Source of the DNA: Mucilaginibacter sp.
Lineage (GTDB): Bacteria; Bacteroidota; Bacteroidia; Sphingobacteriales; Sphingobacteriaceae
Assembly (NCBI RefSeq): GCF_028288185.1
Contig: NZ_JAQBOF010000002.1
Span: 103,066 to 167,065, forward strand
Length of the DNA stretch: 64,000 nt
Reading direction: 5' to 3'
Position 1 is the stretch's first letter; every line of letters starts with the position of its first letter. Position numbers and translations under genes: made by a program. The notes under the pieces are model-generated. The model saw only the letters and a program-made list of their open reading frames with translations, ran no database searches and was not told the origin of the DNA. Of this stretch, positions 17,689 through 27,227 are shown piece after piece.

Positions 17689-19050
17689 ATGAAAAGAAAT
17701 CCTTTACCTGTTATACTCCTAATTGCAGTAGGTATAAGCTTATTGGCCTATACCCCAAAGCAAAAAGCGGCCAAACGCCCAAATGTTATCATCATCTATA
17801 CTGATGATCAGGGTTATGCCGATATGAATATATATGGATCGAAAGACCTTTATACCCCTAATATGGACGCGCTGGCCAGGAGCGGCGTGCGGTTCACACA
17901 GTTTTATGCAGCTGCGCCTATATGTTCGCCATCAAGGGCATCCTTATTAACCGGCAGGTATCCTCAAAGAGCGGGGCTGCCCAATATGGCCTCATCTAAA
18001 GAAGGTGTTAGCGGTATGCCCGGCTCGCAATATACCATGGGCGAATTATTTAAAGATGCAGGCTATAAAACCGCGCATATAGGTAAATGGCACGTAGGCT
18101 ATACCAAAGATACCGAGCCAAACGCGCAAGGGTTTGATTTCTCTTACGGGTTTATGGGTGGATGTATTGATAACTATTCGCACTTTTTTTATTGGGAAGG
18201 ACCTAACCGCCATGACCTATGGAAAAACGGCGCAGAAATATATGAAGCGGGCCGATACTTCCCAGACCTTATGGTGGAACAAGCAGGCAAGTTTTTAACT
18301 GAAAACAAGGACCAGCCCTTCTTTTTATACTGGGCCATTAACAACCCGCATTATCCGCTGCAAGGCGAAAAGAAATGGTTGGATTATTATAAAAACCTGC
18401 CATCGCCACGCGATAAATATGCCGCCAGCATATCAACCATGGATGAAAAAATAGGCGAACTGTTAAAGAAACTAGATGCCCTTGGCTTACGCGAAAACAC
18501 CATCATTGTTTTTCAATCAGACCAGGGGTTTTCAATGGAAGAGCGTACGTTTGGCGGCGGCGGCTCTGCCGGTATTTTTAGGGGATCGAAGTTTAGTTTA
18601 TTCGAAGGAGGTGTGCGTGTACCGGCAATTATAAGCTGGCAAAATCATATCCCGGTTAACCAGGTACGCACACAGGTTGCCGCCAATATTGACTGGTTCC
18701 CTACGCTGGCGGCCTATTGCAATATTAAAATGCCGGCTCGTAAAATTGACGGGCAAAACTTACAACCAGTAATTAATTCGCCGCAGGCGCAAACGCCACA
18801 CCCGCTATTTAACTGGCAAAGTGCAGGGGGTAAGGATAACCCTCAATGGTCTGTTCTGGATGGCGATTGGAAATTGATGCATAGCCCATTTGAGGCAAAG
18901 AAAGAGGAGTTAAACAGTCAAAACTATTTCCTGGTGAATTTAAAGGATGATCCATCAGAAAAAAACAACCTGGCGGATAAATACCCCGATATTGTACAAC
19001 GTTTAGAAGCCGTACATAAAGAGTGGTTAGGCGGAGTGTTTGTTCAATAA
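17689..19050 (+). CDS. Secreted type I sulfatase
   Basis: The 453-aa enzyme belongs to the arylsulfatase/GalNAc-6-sulfatase group that hydrolyses sulfate esters, probably of glycans. An N-terminal hydrophobic segment (about 7-20) directs export. The metal-binding DD pair is in IIYTDDQGYAD (D39, D40). C79-S-P-S-R83 is the formylglycine signature, read with Cys, so a maturase encoded elsewhere is needed. GKWHVG and FQSDQGFSMEE supply further active-site residues. There is no SusC/SusD pair or glycosidase next to it, so the target polysaccharide is unknown. Confidence 0.93.
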   Translation: MKRNPLPVILLIAVGISLLAYTPKQKAAKRPNVIIIYTDDQGYADMNIYGSKDLYTPNMDALARSGVRFTQFYAAAPICSPSRASLLTGRYPQRAGLPNMASSKEGVSGMPGSQYTMGELFKDAGYKTAHIGKWHVGYTKDTEPNAQGFDFSYGFMGGCIDNYSHFFYWEGPNRHDLWKNGAEIYEAGRYFPDLMVEQAGKFLTENKDQPFFLYWAINNPHYPLQGEKKWLDYYKNLPSPRDKYAASISTMDEKIGELLKKLDALGLRENTIIVFQSDQGFSMEERTFGGGGSAGIFRGSKFSLFEGGVRVPAIISWQNHIPVNQVRTQVAANIDWFPTLAAYCNIKMPARKIDGQNLQPVINSPQAQTPHPLFNWQSAGGKDNPQWSVLDGDWKLMHSPFEAKKEELNSQNYFLVNLKDDPSEKNNLADKYPDIVQRLEAVHKEWLGGVFVQ

Positions 19051-19094
19051 GAGGTTAATTATGAAACTTAAATGGTCACGCATCAAATAAACAG

Positions 19095-19757
19095 CTAACC
19101 TTTCGCCAACACTTTTATATCCCCAATCTCCAAAACTGATTTGGGATATCCTTTTAATACCGCATTTATCATAGCCGTTGCCACATCGCGCAGGGTGAGT
19201 AATTGTTTGGCCATAAAAAGGTGTAATAGCGGGTATAATGGCGCAATGATCTTATAGAAGGTCTTCATACTTTTTTGCCCTTCGGTTGGTTTCATAAAAC
19301 CGGGGCGAAAGTTATAAACGCCTGCGAACGGCAGTTTGACAAGCGCGTTCTCGGTACGGCCCTTTACACGCGCCCACATAATGCTGCCTTTCTCTGTACT
19401 GTCTGTATGGCTGCCCGATACATAGGTAAATACCATATCCGGGTTTAGTTTAGATAATGTTTCGGCAAAATGCAGGGTAAGATCGTAAGTGATATGGGTG
19501 TATTCGGGCTCTTTAACGCCGACCGAGCTTATCCCCGCGCAAAAAAAGCAGGCGTTGTACCCAGTGAGCTGGGTGGTTACTTTGGTCAGGTCAAAAAAAT
19601 CGGGCACTAAAAGCTCTTGTAACTTAGGGTGCTGCATATCGTAATGCTTGCGGTTAACTATCAGCACCTGTTCTACCGCAGGATTTTCTAAACATTCAAG
19701 TAGTACACCTTCGCCTACCATGCCGGTAGTGCCTGTAATTATAACTTTAATTTTCAT
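19095..19757 (-). CDS. NAD(P)-binding atypical short-chain dehydrogenase
   Basis: This 220-aa protein has a Rossmann nucleotide-binding loop, ITGTTGMVGEGVL (8-20), and resembles the HTATIP2-like atypical SDR group. The remaining sequence has FFCAGISSVG and VYNFRPGFMKPTEG, matching that group rather than classical SDRs. A clear Tyr-X3-Lys catalytic pair is not obvious. It is divergent from the ArsR-type regulator at 19889, with a short inverted repeat between them. Substrate unknown. Confidence 0.82.
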   Translation of the reverse strand: MKIKVIITGTTGMVGEGVLLECLENPAVEQVLIVNRKHYDMQHPKLQELLVPDFFDLTKVTTQLTGYNACFFCAGISSVGVKEPEYTHITYDLTLHFAETLSKLNPDMVFTYVSGSHTDSTEKGSIMWARVKGRTENALVKLPFAGVYNFRPGFMKPTEGQKSMKTFYKIIAPLYPLLHLFMAKQLLTLRDVATAMINAVLKGYPKSVLEIGDIKVLAKG

Positions 19758-19837
19758 GAGCCTTTAATTGTTGCTGTTTATGTAGACGATTAACAAGATA
19801 AAACATTTTAAATTATTTTATTTGATTTAAAATTGAC

Positions 19838-19857
19838 ATATCATTATCCAGTGATAT
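19838..19857. promoter_or_regulatory. Inverted repeat, candidate ArsR-family operator
   Basis: ATATCA and TGATAT arms of 6 bases are separated by 8 bases, in the gap between the divergent SDR and ArsR-type genes, 31 bases before the regulator's start codon. Position and form suit autoregulation by the ArsR-type protein. Confidence 0.45.
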
Positions 19858-19888
19858 ATCGTGTTTGTTCATTCCCTACCTTTATGGC

Positions 19889-20593
19889 ATGGAAGAGTTA
19901 AATATTTTCACCATAACCGCCGCTATTGCAGACCCGGTACGATTATCGGTAATGATGTATTTGATCCGTGGCTCGGCATCGGTTACAGAAATGATCAATC
20001 ACCTGGAGGTTTCGCAAAGCAATTTGTCTAATCATTTGGCGGTGCTTAAAAATGCTGGGTTAATTAAATCAACATCAGCCGGCAGGCAAAAAATATATGA
20101 GCTGTCTAACCCTGACGTAGCGCAGCTGATAGAGTTGTTATTAAACCTGCAGCCTCTATCGCCCAAAAAAGAAATAGAGATAAAACCCATACAACAAGCC
20201 CGTACCTGTTATGACCATTTGGCGGGCAAACTGGGTGTAGCCGTTTTTAATGCGCTTATGCAGCAAGGCGCTATTAATTTTACCAGCGATACTACCCCAA
20301 AAGTCAAAAATTTGCTTGCCAAAACCATTCAGCTTGGCCCCAATGGAGATACTATTTTTGGCAGACTAGGTATCGATCTGCCCCTGCCCAAAAACGGCAA
20401 CCGCAAATTTGCTTTCGGCTGCATGGATTGGACAGAAAAAACACCGCACCTGGCCGGGGCATTAGGAGCTGCGGTTTGCCAATTGTTTTTAGATAAAAAA
20501 TGGGTTGCCCGCAAAACCGGGACACGGGCCATTGTCATAACGGCATCGGGGAAACAGGCTTTAAAAGAGTTAGTTGGTCTTGAATTTAATTAA
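19889..20593 (+). CDS. ArsR family regulator with a C-terminal effector domain
   Basis: From the ATG at 19889 the protein has 234 residues. The first 90 or so form an ArsR winged helix (IADPVRLSVMMYLI, VSQSNLSNHLAVLKNAGLI). A second domain follows with ARTCYDHLAGKLGVAVF and GCMDWTEKTPHLAGALGAA. This two-domain architecture recurs in ArsR-type regulators encoded next to MFS exporters. No metal-binding ELCVCD motif is present, so a metal effector is unlikely. It ends 16 bases before the MFS gene, so the two are probably one operon. An earlier TTG (19865) would add 8 residues and is not favoured. Confidence 0.85.
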   Translation: MEELNIFTITAAIADPVRLSVMMYLIRGSASVTEMINHLEVSQSNLSNHLAVLKNAGLIKSTSAGRQKIYELSNPDVAQLIELLLNLQPLSPKKEIEIKPIQQARTCYDHLAGKLGVAVFNALMQQGAINFTSDTTPKVKNLLAKTIQLGPNGDTIFGRLGIDLPLPKNGNRKFAFGCMDWTEKTPHLAGALGAAVCQLFLDKKWVARKTGTRAIVITASGKQALKELVGLEFN

Positions 20594-20609
20594 TCTATAA
20601 AATTACCTT

Positions 20610-21965
20610 GTGAAAAAATCTAAAACCGGCTTTTGGTTTGTGGTATTTACCACCAGTTTGGCCTTTGTAGTATCGCAATTAGATGTGTCTATCGTTAATA
20701 TAGCGTTGCCGCAAATGGGCCGCTCATTTGCCGTGGGAGTAAGCACATTGCAATGGATCGTGGATGCCTATACCATAGCTTTCGCGGTGCTGATGTTATC
20801 CGCAGGCGGTATGAGCGATCTGTTAGGTTCTAAGCGTTTATTTCAATTAGGATTATTGCTGTTTGGCATAGCATCGGTAGGTTGCGGGATTGCATGGAGC
20901 CCGGTAGCGTTAATAGGCTTTAGGGCATTGCAAGGTGTAGGGTCTGCTATTATGATACCCAGTTCGTTATCGATCTTAAACAATACCTTTTCGCACGAGC
21001 CAAAGCTGCGCGCCAGTGCCGTTGCCTTTTGGACGGCAGGCGGCGGAGTATCCATTGCCGCCGGACCTGTGTTGGGTGGTTTGCTGTTACACATCAGCAC
21101 CTGGCGCGCCATATTTTTAGTGAACATACCAATTTGTTTAGCCGGGCTGCTTTGCAGTATTTATTTGATAGATAGCAAGCCGGGTAAAAAACGCGGCTTT
21201 GATATCCCCGGCCAATTGATATGGATGCTGGCGCTTACGGCGTTTATTGCTGCTATTATCGAGTGGCATAACCTGGGGGCGCACTCGCCCTTTATTTATG
21301 GGGGGATAATTTTTAGTGTAATAATGCTGGGACTTTTTTTGTGGAGGGAGAAAGTCGCCGAATCGCCCATATTGCCGCTTGATCTGTTTAAATCAACCAA
21401 CTTTAATGTATTTATTGGTTTGGGGATGGCATTTAACGGCTGTTATTACGGGACGGTATTTGTGCTGAGCCTTTACCTGCAACAAGTATTGCATTACTCG
21501 GCTTTTGAGGCAGGCATGGCGTTTTTGCCGCTAACAGGCGGATTTTTAATAGCCAACCTAACCAGCAGTGTAATTATGCAAAAACATGGCATACGTATAC
21601 CCATTTTAATTGGACTAACCATATTTGCCATTGGTTTTGCCTGCCTATTGGTAGCAAAACAGGATACACCTTACTGGCAATTACTCTTCCCCTTCTTTGC
21701 GTTGCCAATGGGCATGGGGTTGGCGGTGCCAGCCATGACAACGGGCACTTTAGCAACCGTTACCCCTAATCAGTCGGGCATTGCCTCGGCAGTATTAAAT
21801 ACCACCCGGCAAGCAGCAGGCGCGGTTGGCGTAGCCGTATTTGGCACTATGGCCACCGGCGGACCGGACGCTATTGTTAAAGTTATTATGGAGATTGGGA
21901 TAGTGGCGGCGATATGTATATTGTTGTATGTGGGAGTGGTGTTTAGGTGGTTGAGGGATTTGTAG
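20610..21965 (+). CDS. MFS drug/solute exporter, DHA2 (14-TM) type
   Basis: The 451-aa inner-membrane protein resembles EmrB/QacA-like proton-coupled exporters. The start is GTG. Motif D1 (VSQLDVSIVNIALPQMG), the family motif QWIVDAYTIAFAVLML and the antiporter motif region GPVLGGLL are visible, and hydrophobic segments fill the length. It follows the ArsR-type regulator, which probably controls it. The substrate cannot be deduced. Confidence 0.92.
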   Translation: MKKSKTGFWFVVFTTSLAFVVSQLDVSIVNIALPQMGRSFAVGVSTLQWIVDAYTIAFAVLMLSAGGMSDLLGSKRLFQLGLLLFGIASVGCGIAWSPVALIGFRALQGVGSAIMIPSSLSILNNTFSHEPKLRASAVAFWTAGGGVSIAAGPVLGGLLLHISTWRAIFLVNIPICLAGLLCSIYLIDSKPGKKRGFDIPGQLIWMLALTAFIAAIIEWHNLGAHSPFIYGGIIFSVIMLGLFLWREKVAESPILPLDLFKSTNFNVFIGLGMAFNGCYYGTVFVLSLYLQQVLHYSAFEAGMAFLPLTGGFLIANLTSSVIMQKHGIRIPILIGLTIFAIGFACLLVAKQDTPYWQLLFPFFALPMGMGLAVPAMTTGTLATVTPNQSGIASAVLNTTRQAAGAVGVAVFGTMATGGPDAIVKVIMEIGIVAAICILLYVGVVFRWLRDL

Positions 21966-21983
21966 GAACGGCTCTTCTTATTT

Positions 21984-22078
21984 GTCATCCAGAGCGACAG
22001 CGAAAGATCTTATATAATTTATTGATAAGCGCTGTACTTGTCGCGCGTAAAAGATTCTTCGCTAGCGATCAGAATGAC
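21984..22078. repeat. Intergenic hairpin repeat, GTCAT family, copy 2
   Basis: The left arm GTCATCCAGAGCGACAGCG is the partner of GTCATTCTGATCGCTAGCG read from the right end, both continuing into AAGA(T)TCTT-like sequence. It separates the MFS gene from the convergent 3' end of mfd and could work as a two-way terminator, although neither strand has a strong T-run. Confidence 0.75.
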
Positions 22079-22085
22079 AGGACGA

Positions 22086-25000
22086 TTATGGTTGCGCTTC
22101 CGCTACTTCCAACATCCCACCCAACAACTCAACCGCTTCATTAATACCCATTACGCCTTCAATACTTAAACGAAGGGTGTTTTTTACTTCTTTTAAATTG
22201 GTACGGCGAGGGTTGGCTTGCACAAAGGTTAGCACATTGCGGAAAGCTGCAGTTTCAAAATATGGCGATTGCTGGTTGGTGATAAAGTAACCGCGCAGTA
22301 CGCCTTTCTTTAATGAGATCTTTTCGAAGCCAATAGCCCTGCCAGTCCATTGCAGGCGCATGGTATTGAGCAAATCGTTTACCTGTGCAGGTATAGGCCC
22401 AAAACGGTCATGCAATTGTTGCTGAAACGCTTGCAGTTCTGCCTCGTTTTCCAGTTTAGATAGGTCCGAATATAAATTATACCGCTCTGATAAACTGGTT
22501 ACATATTCGTTTGGTATCAGTATCTCCAGGTCGGTATCTATTTGGGTAAAGGCAATAAAGGGTCGTGGTTTATCATCAGGGAACAGGCCTTTAAACTCAT
22601 CGTCCTTTAATTCGTGAATGGCTTCATCCAGGATCTTATGATACATCTCGAAACCGATCTCGGCAATAAAACCGCTTTGCTCGGCTCCTAAAAGGTTTCC
22701 GCTACCGCGGATGTCGAGATCACGCATGGCAACGTTAAAGCCGCTGCCCAGATCGCTAAATTCTTCAATTGCGCTTAGTCGTTTGCGGGCCTCGTTAGTT
22801 AGGGTTGACAATGGCGGACTCAGCAAATAACAATACGCCTTTTTATTGCTCCGGCCTACACGGCCACGCATCTGGTGCAAGTCGCTCAAGCCAAACATGT
22901 GCGCATGATTAATGATAATAGTATTGGCATTAGGGATATCCAAACCCGCCTCAATAATGGTAGTGGCTACCAATACATCATATTCGTTATTCACAAATTT
23001 TAGCATTACATCTTCCAGCGCGTCGCCTTCTAACTGGCCGTGAGCGATGCCCACACGTGCACCGGGCACCAGCTTATGGATCATGCCCCCCAGTTGCGGC
23101 AAGTCATTAACCCGGTTATGGATAAAAAACACCTGGCCGTTACGCTCCAATTCAAACTCAACCGCTTCTTTTATCAGCTTATCATTAAACACATGCAGCT
23201 CGGTAACTACCGGCTGGCGGTTGGGTGGCGGTGTTGATATAATGGACAAGTCGCGCGCGCCCATTAAGGAAAAATGGAGGGTACGCGGTATGGGGGTCGC
23301 GGTTAACGTTAACGTATCTACATTGGCGCGCATTTGTTTCAATTTCTCTTTGGTGCCTACGCCAAACTTCTGCTCCTCGTCAATGATCATCAGGCCAAGA
23401 TCTTTAAATTTTACATCCTTGCTCACCAAACGGTGTGTACCTATGATAATATCTACCTTGCCATTCTTCAGATTCTCTAAAGTGTCCTTTATCTGCTTGC
23501 TTGATTTAAAGCGATTAACGTAATCAATGTTACAAGGGAAGCCTTTTAAACGCTCGCTAAACGTTTTATAATGTTGGGCCGCCAAAATGGTTGTCGGTAC
23601 CAGGATAGCCACCTGCTTGCTATCGGCAACGGCCTTAAATGCCGCGCGGATGGCAACCTCGGTTTTACCAAAGCCCACATCGCCGCAGATCAACCTATCC
23701 ATAGGGTGCGGCGACTCCATATCCTTCTTGAAATCAGTAGTAGCTTTTTCCTGGTCGGGTGTATCCTCATAGATAAATGAGGCCTCCAGTTCGGTTTGTA
23801 AATAGCTGTCCGGCGAGAATGAGTTACCTACCTGCGATTTACGCACCGCATAAAGCTTGATCAAATCTCGGGCTATGTCTTTAACTTTTTTTTTTGTTGT
23901 TTTCTTGAGCTTTTCCCACGTATCAGTACCCAATTTATTCATGCGGGGTACGCTGCCCTCTTTACCGCTGTATTTGGATATGCGGTTAAGAGAATTGATG
24001 TTAACATACAACAGGTCATTATCGGCATAAATTAAGCGGATCATTTCCTGCTGTTTGCCCGTAACTTCTACTTTTTCCAACCCCGCATATTTGCCTATAC
24101 CGTGGTCAATATGGGTAACATAGTCACCGGGTTTAAGCTCGCGCAGCTCTTTAAGCGTAATGGCTTGCGAACGCTGGTATCCTTTTTTAAGCTTGTATTT
24201 ATAGTAACGATCAAATATCTGGTGATCAGTATAGCAGGCCAGGTGTTGCTCGCGGTCTACAAAACCTTCGCGGATTGAAACGCTTATCGGTGTAAATTTT
24301 ACCGTTTTATCCAGATCGTCTAAAATGGCATACAACCGCTCCACCTGTCGCGCCGAATCGGTGAGGATATAGTTTTCTATCTTTTCGGCTTCGTTATTTT
24401 TAAAGTTATGTATCAGCAGGCTAAAATCTTTATTAAAAGATGGCTGCGGGCGCATATCAAAGCTGATAGTTTCTGTAGGTTGATAGAAGAATTGCTTGCC
24501 AAACTCAATTACGGGATAGTCATGCAGTTGGTCGGCAATTAGTTTTTCATCAGTAAAACCAAATTTAGGGTCAATCCAATCGGGGTTTTGATTCTTTTCG
24601 TCTGTCGATAAAGCGTTCCATAACTGGGTAGCTTTTTTATACCCGGTTTGGATAATATCAAACGTAAACTGTACATCCTTTATCCAGATCTGGGTATCAT
24701 CGTCAATATATTCTAACAGCGAAATATTACTTTCCGTTAAAAATTTCGATTGCACATTAGGCACTATCGTAATGCTCTTAACCTGCTCCACCGATAATTG
24801 GCTCTCTATCTCGAACGTGCGGATAGACTCGATCATATCGCCCCAAAACTCCACCCGGTAAGGCAGTTCGTGCGAGAAAGAGAAAATATCAACTATACCA
24901 CCACGGATAGAAAACTGCCCTGGCTCGTATACAAAATCAACCCTGTCAAAATCATACTCTACCAAAAACTCATTGATAAAATCAATGCTCAGTTTGTTGG

Positions 25001-25445
25001 TGACGGCAATCTCTAACGTGTTTTTTTCTAATGATGCACGGTCAATTACCTTTTCGGCCAAAGCCTCGGGATAGGTAACAATCAGCTGCCCAAATTCAGA
25101 CGAATGGTTCAGCTCATTCAATACCTCGGCGCGCGCTAAAACATTGCTGCTATCGGGCTGGGTAAACTCAAAAGGTTTGCGGTATGATGATGGGAAAAGC
25201 AGTACCTCTTTACCGGTAAGGTTCTCCAGGTCGGCCTGGAAATAGCCGGCTTCTTCACGCTCGGGCAATACAAACACCATGTGCTTATGCTGCAAAAAAT
25301 ACAATGCTACCGCCATGGTCGCATCACCCGATCCGACCAGCCCACGAAGCTGTATCCTTGGATTTTTACCCGCGTTTAAAGCTTTCGCCAACGCTAAAAT
25401 CCGGTCATCAGCTTTATATCTTTCTAATATATCACGGATGTTCAA
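22086..25445 (-). CDS. mfd: Transcription-repair coupling factor Mfd
   Basis: Mfd removes RNA polymerase stalled at DNA lesions and recruits UvrA. The 1119-aa protein has the UvrB-homology region (residues 1-350), the RNA polymerase interaction domain around GDYVTHIDHGIGKYAGLE, the translocase with Walker A CGDVGFGKTEVA, DEEQ box IIDEEQKFGV and TATPIPRTL, and the C-terminal TRCF domain. The start codon is TTG (25443-25445), only 7 bases from a perfect -7 element at 25453-25460, so the mRNA may be nearly leaderless. A run of ten A on the coding strand (plus-strand positions about 23886-23895) encodes a Lys-rich stretch. Confidence 0.96.
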   Translation of the reverse strand: MNIRDILERYKADDRILALAKALNAGKNPRIQLRGLVGSGDATMAVALYFLQHKHMVFVLPEREEAGYFQADLENLTGKEVLLFPSSYRKPFEFTQPDSSNVLARAEVLNELNHSSEFGQLIVTYPEALAEKVIDRASLEKNTLEIAVTNKLSIDFINEFLVEYDFDRVDFVYEPGQFSIRGGIVDIFSFSHELPYRVEFWGDMIESIRTFEIESQLSVEQVKSITIVPNVQSKFLTESNISLLEYIDDDTQIWIKDVQFTFDIIQTGYKKATQLWNALSTDEKNQNPDWIDPKFGFTDEKLIADQLHDYPVIEFGKQFFYQPTETISFDMRPQPSFNKDFSLLIHNFKNNEAEKIENYILTDSARQVERLYAILDDLDKTVKFTPISVSIREGFVDREQHLACYTDHQIFDRYYKYKLKKGYQRSQAITLKELRELKPGDYVTHIDHGIGKYAGLEKVEVTGKQQEMIRLIYADNDLLYVNINSLNRISKYSGKEGSVPRMNKLGTDTWEKLKKTTKKKVKDIARDLIKLYAVRKSQVGNSFSPDSYLQTELEASFIYEDTPDQEKATTDFKKDMESPHPMDRLICGDVGFGKTEVAIRAAFKAVADSKQVAILVPTTILAAQHYKTFSERLKGFPCNIDYVNRFKSSKQIKDTLENLKNGKVDIIIGTHRLVSKDVKFKDLGLMIIDEEQKFGVGTKEKLKQMRANVDTLTLTATPIPRTLHFSLMGARDLSIISTPPPNRQPVVTELHVFNDKLIKEAVEFELERNGQVFFIHNRVNDLPQLGGMIHKLVPGARVGIAHGQLEGDALEDVMLKFVNNEYDVLVATTIIEAGLDIPNANTIIINHAHMFGLSDLHQMRGRVGRSNKKAYCYLLSPPLSTLTNEARKRLSAIEEFSDLGSGFNVAMRDLDIRGSGNLLGAEQSGFIAEIGFEMYHKILDEAIHELKDDEFKGLFPDDKPRPFIAFTQIDTDLEILIPNEYVTSLSERYNLYSDLSKLENEAELQAFQQQLHDRFGPIPAQVNDLLNTMRLQWTGRAIGFEKISLKKGVLRGYFITNQQSPYFETAAFRNVLTFVQANPRRTNLKEVKNTLRLSIEGVMGINEAVELLGGMLEVAEAQP

Positions 25446-25452
25446 ACTGCCG

Positions 25453-25460
25453 CAAATATA
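25453..25460 (-). promoter_or_regulatory. Putative -7 element of mfd
   Basis: On the minus strand this reads TATATTTG, a full match to TAnnTTTG. Transcription would begin within a few bases of the TTG start codon at 25445. No TTTG is visible at -33. Confidence 0.45.
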
Positions 25461-25692
25461 GGGAAAAAGGACGGCTGATTAATATTGATTGCACTGATTT
25501 TTAATGCGCGCGAACAAGTAAACCCGCATAATTTTAATTAACTTGTAAAAAGGCTGTTTGACAGCATAAATTTTAATTATACAAAACAATATACCACTTA
25601 AAACACTTTTTAAGATAGTTTAAACAACGTTTTGTATTTACGGCACGTATTTAAATTACAACTCACAACTTTTAACCTAATACTTAAATAAA

Positions 25693-26100
25693 ATGAAAAA
25701 TGCTTTAATATGGGGCCTTGTTATCGGTGTACTAAGCGCGGCATGGCTGTTTATTACACACGCCCTAGGTTATGACATCTCTGATGACAAAACCGCGCCT
25801 TACGAATATCTGTCCATTTTTATACCGATAATAGGCCTGTTTTTTGGTATAAAAGGCTATCGCGACTACGAGCTTGCGGGCAATATGGGCTTCTTAGAAG
25901 CGTTGATACAAAGCTTTAAAATATTATTATTTGGTGGCATACTAGCCGTTTTTGCAGGTATAGTTTATATCAATTATATACAAGCCGGTAATAATTTTGC
26001 CGCGTTCTCTGGCCGTATGTTCGGTGCCTTGTTGATTGGATTATTATCTTCATTAGCTGTATCTTTGGTTTTGGCAACAAAATCAAACAAGGTTGATTAA
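25693..26100 (+). CDS. DUF4199 family membrane protein
   Basis: The 135-aa protein has four probable transmembrane helices (about 4-25, 38-55, 73-95, 105-128), with the family-typical YRDYELAGNMGFLEA loop between helices 2 and 3. DUF4199 is largely confined to Bacteroidota and has no known function. The following DUF2752 gene overlaps its stop by 8 bases. Confidence 0.85.
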   Translation: MKNALIWGLVIGVLSAAWLFITHALGYDISDDKTAPYEYLSIFIPIIGLFFGIKGYRDYELAGNMGFLEALIQSFKILLFGGILAVFAGIVYINYIQAGNNFAAFSGRMFGALLIGLLSSLAVSLVLATKSNKVD

Positions 26101-26395
26101 ATTTTTAAAAACAAACTTCGAACTTATTTTCTGGGTAGCCGCCATCATTGCGCTGGCGGTTGCTAATTCGGCTATCGAGTCGCAGTACACCCTATGCCCG
26201 CTAAAATTGATGGGTATTACCTGGTGTCCCGGTTGTGGTATCGGGCATGCCATATCATGGCTGTTGCATGGTGATATTGTTAGATCGTGGCATGCGCATT
26301 GGCTGGGCGTGCCTGCTTTATTAATTATTGGGTATAGGATTTTTGTGCTGGGGCGATGTTTGTTTGTGCCGAAGCAGGAATATAAGTTTGATTAG
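26093..26395 (+). CDS. DUF2752 family membrane protein
   Basis: The 100-aa protein carries the defining CPLKLMGITWCPGCGIGHA segment (about 35-53), with three Cys and a His that could bind metal, flanked by hydrophobic helices. It starts at TTG 26093 inside the end of the DUF4199 gene, so it is probably translated by coupling. A TM2 protein gene, a frequent partner of DUF2752 in this phylum, lies 320 bases downstream. Function unknown. Confidence 0.85.
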   Translation: MIKFLKTNFELIFWVAAIIALAVANSAIESQYTLCPLKLMGITWCPGCGIGHAISWLLHGDIVRSWHAHWLGVPALLIIGYRIFVLGRCLFVPKQEYKFD

Positions 26396-26712
26396 TATGG
26401 CTGGGACTCACCCGATCATCGCTTCGCTCGATCACCCTCTCTTTCGCAAGCGATAAAGAGGGTTGTTTGATTTTTTTTCGAATTAACTTTTAATAACTCT
26501 CTTTCTGCAAAAGACAAAGAGAGGGTCGCGTTCGAAGAGCCTCGGGGTGAGTATTCGCCGACAAACTCACACCCACCCCACTTTTTCACCGCTCAAATCC
26601 CTACCCTTACCGATTTGTTTATCAGCTTTGCCCATTTTGCATTGTCCACTTTTAAATGGTACATTAGTTTTGGGGTATAAATAAAACAAATCACTTTAAA
26701 ACAACAACGATC
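26396..26712. other. 317-base intergenic region with a MITE-like repeat
   Basis: Most of this gap is taken up by the structured repeat at 26407-26552. The remaining 160 bases before the TM2 gene are AT-rich and should hold its promoter, but I find no convincing -33/-7 pair. No coding potential. Confidence 0.55.
26407..26552. repeat. MITE-like element bounded by ACTCACCC/GGGTGAGT
   Basis: Terminal inverted repeats ACTCACCC and GGGTGAGT enclose two internal hairpins, one built from ACCCTCTCTTT with AAAGAGGGT and another from CTCTCTTTC with a matching AAAGAGAGGG. The element at 32664-32760 has the same design: CTCACC/GGTGAG ends and CCCTCTC/GAGAGGG core. No transposase is encoded. Confidence 0.65.
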
Positions 26713-27075
26713 ATGGATATGTATCAAAACCCGTATATGAGCCTTTCAGGCATAACACCCGAAGAATTGGCTCTGTTACAACAAGCTACTGCAGGATTAA
26801 CTGACGAGCAAAAAAAATACTTCTTTATGGTGTATTCAGGTAAACGCAAAAGCCCGCAGGATATGCTGATATTTTGTATAATAGGTCTGTTTTTGGTGCC
26901 GGGCCTGCAAAGGTTCATCACCGGACAGATCGGGATGGGTATATTGTACTTGTTTACTGTAGGCTTATGCTTTATCGGCTCAATTGTCGACCTGATCAAC
27001 CATAAAAAATTAGCTTACGAATACAACCAAAAAATGGCCTTCGAAAGCTTTAACCTTGCTAAAATGGGTAATTAA
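26713..27075 (+). CDS. TM2 domain membrane protein
   Basis: The 120-aa protein has a soluble N-terminal helix pair (EELALLQQATAGLTDEQ) and two transmembrane helices (about 55-75 and 78-98) joined by a short turn, the TM2 arrangement: FCIIGLFLVPGLQRFITGQIG followed by GILYLFTVGLCFIGSIVDL. Function is unknown. The preceding DUF2752 gene is a common genomic neighbour. Confidence 0.8.
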   Translation: MDMYQNPYMSLSGITPEELALLQQATAGLTDEQKKYFFMVYSGKRKSPQDMLIFCIIGLFLVPGLQRFITGQIGMGILYLFTVGLCFIGSIVDLINHKKLAYEYNQKMAFESFNLAKMGN

Positions 27076-27227
27076 TACTCCGTAGAGGTGCGGGAAATCG
27101 CTCCTTGATCTATCATATATTGGAAAATGTAAGGACGCAAAAGACATTGCGTCTTTACTTGTTTACGGTATTTTTGATACATTTATCAAACATCAGTGCA
27201 ATCAAAAAAAATTGTGTAATCCTAACA

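Noticed and set aside
17689..19050. Polysaccharide utilisation locus around the sulfatase
   Set aside because: No SusC, SusD or glycosidase gene is adjacent.
27105..27227. Extended N-terminus of the Nif3-like protein
   Set aside because: The 41 extra residues are hydrophobic and low in similarity, while MKLSQLTTYLE is the normal family start.
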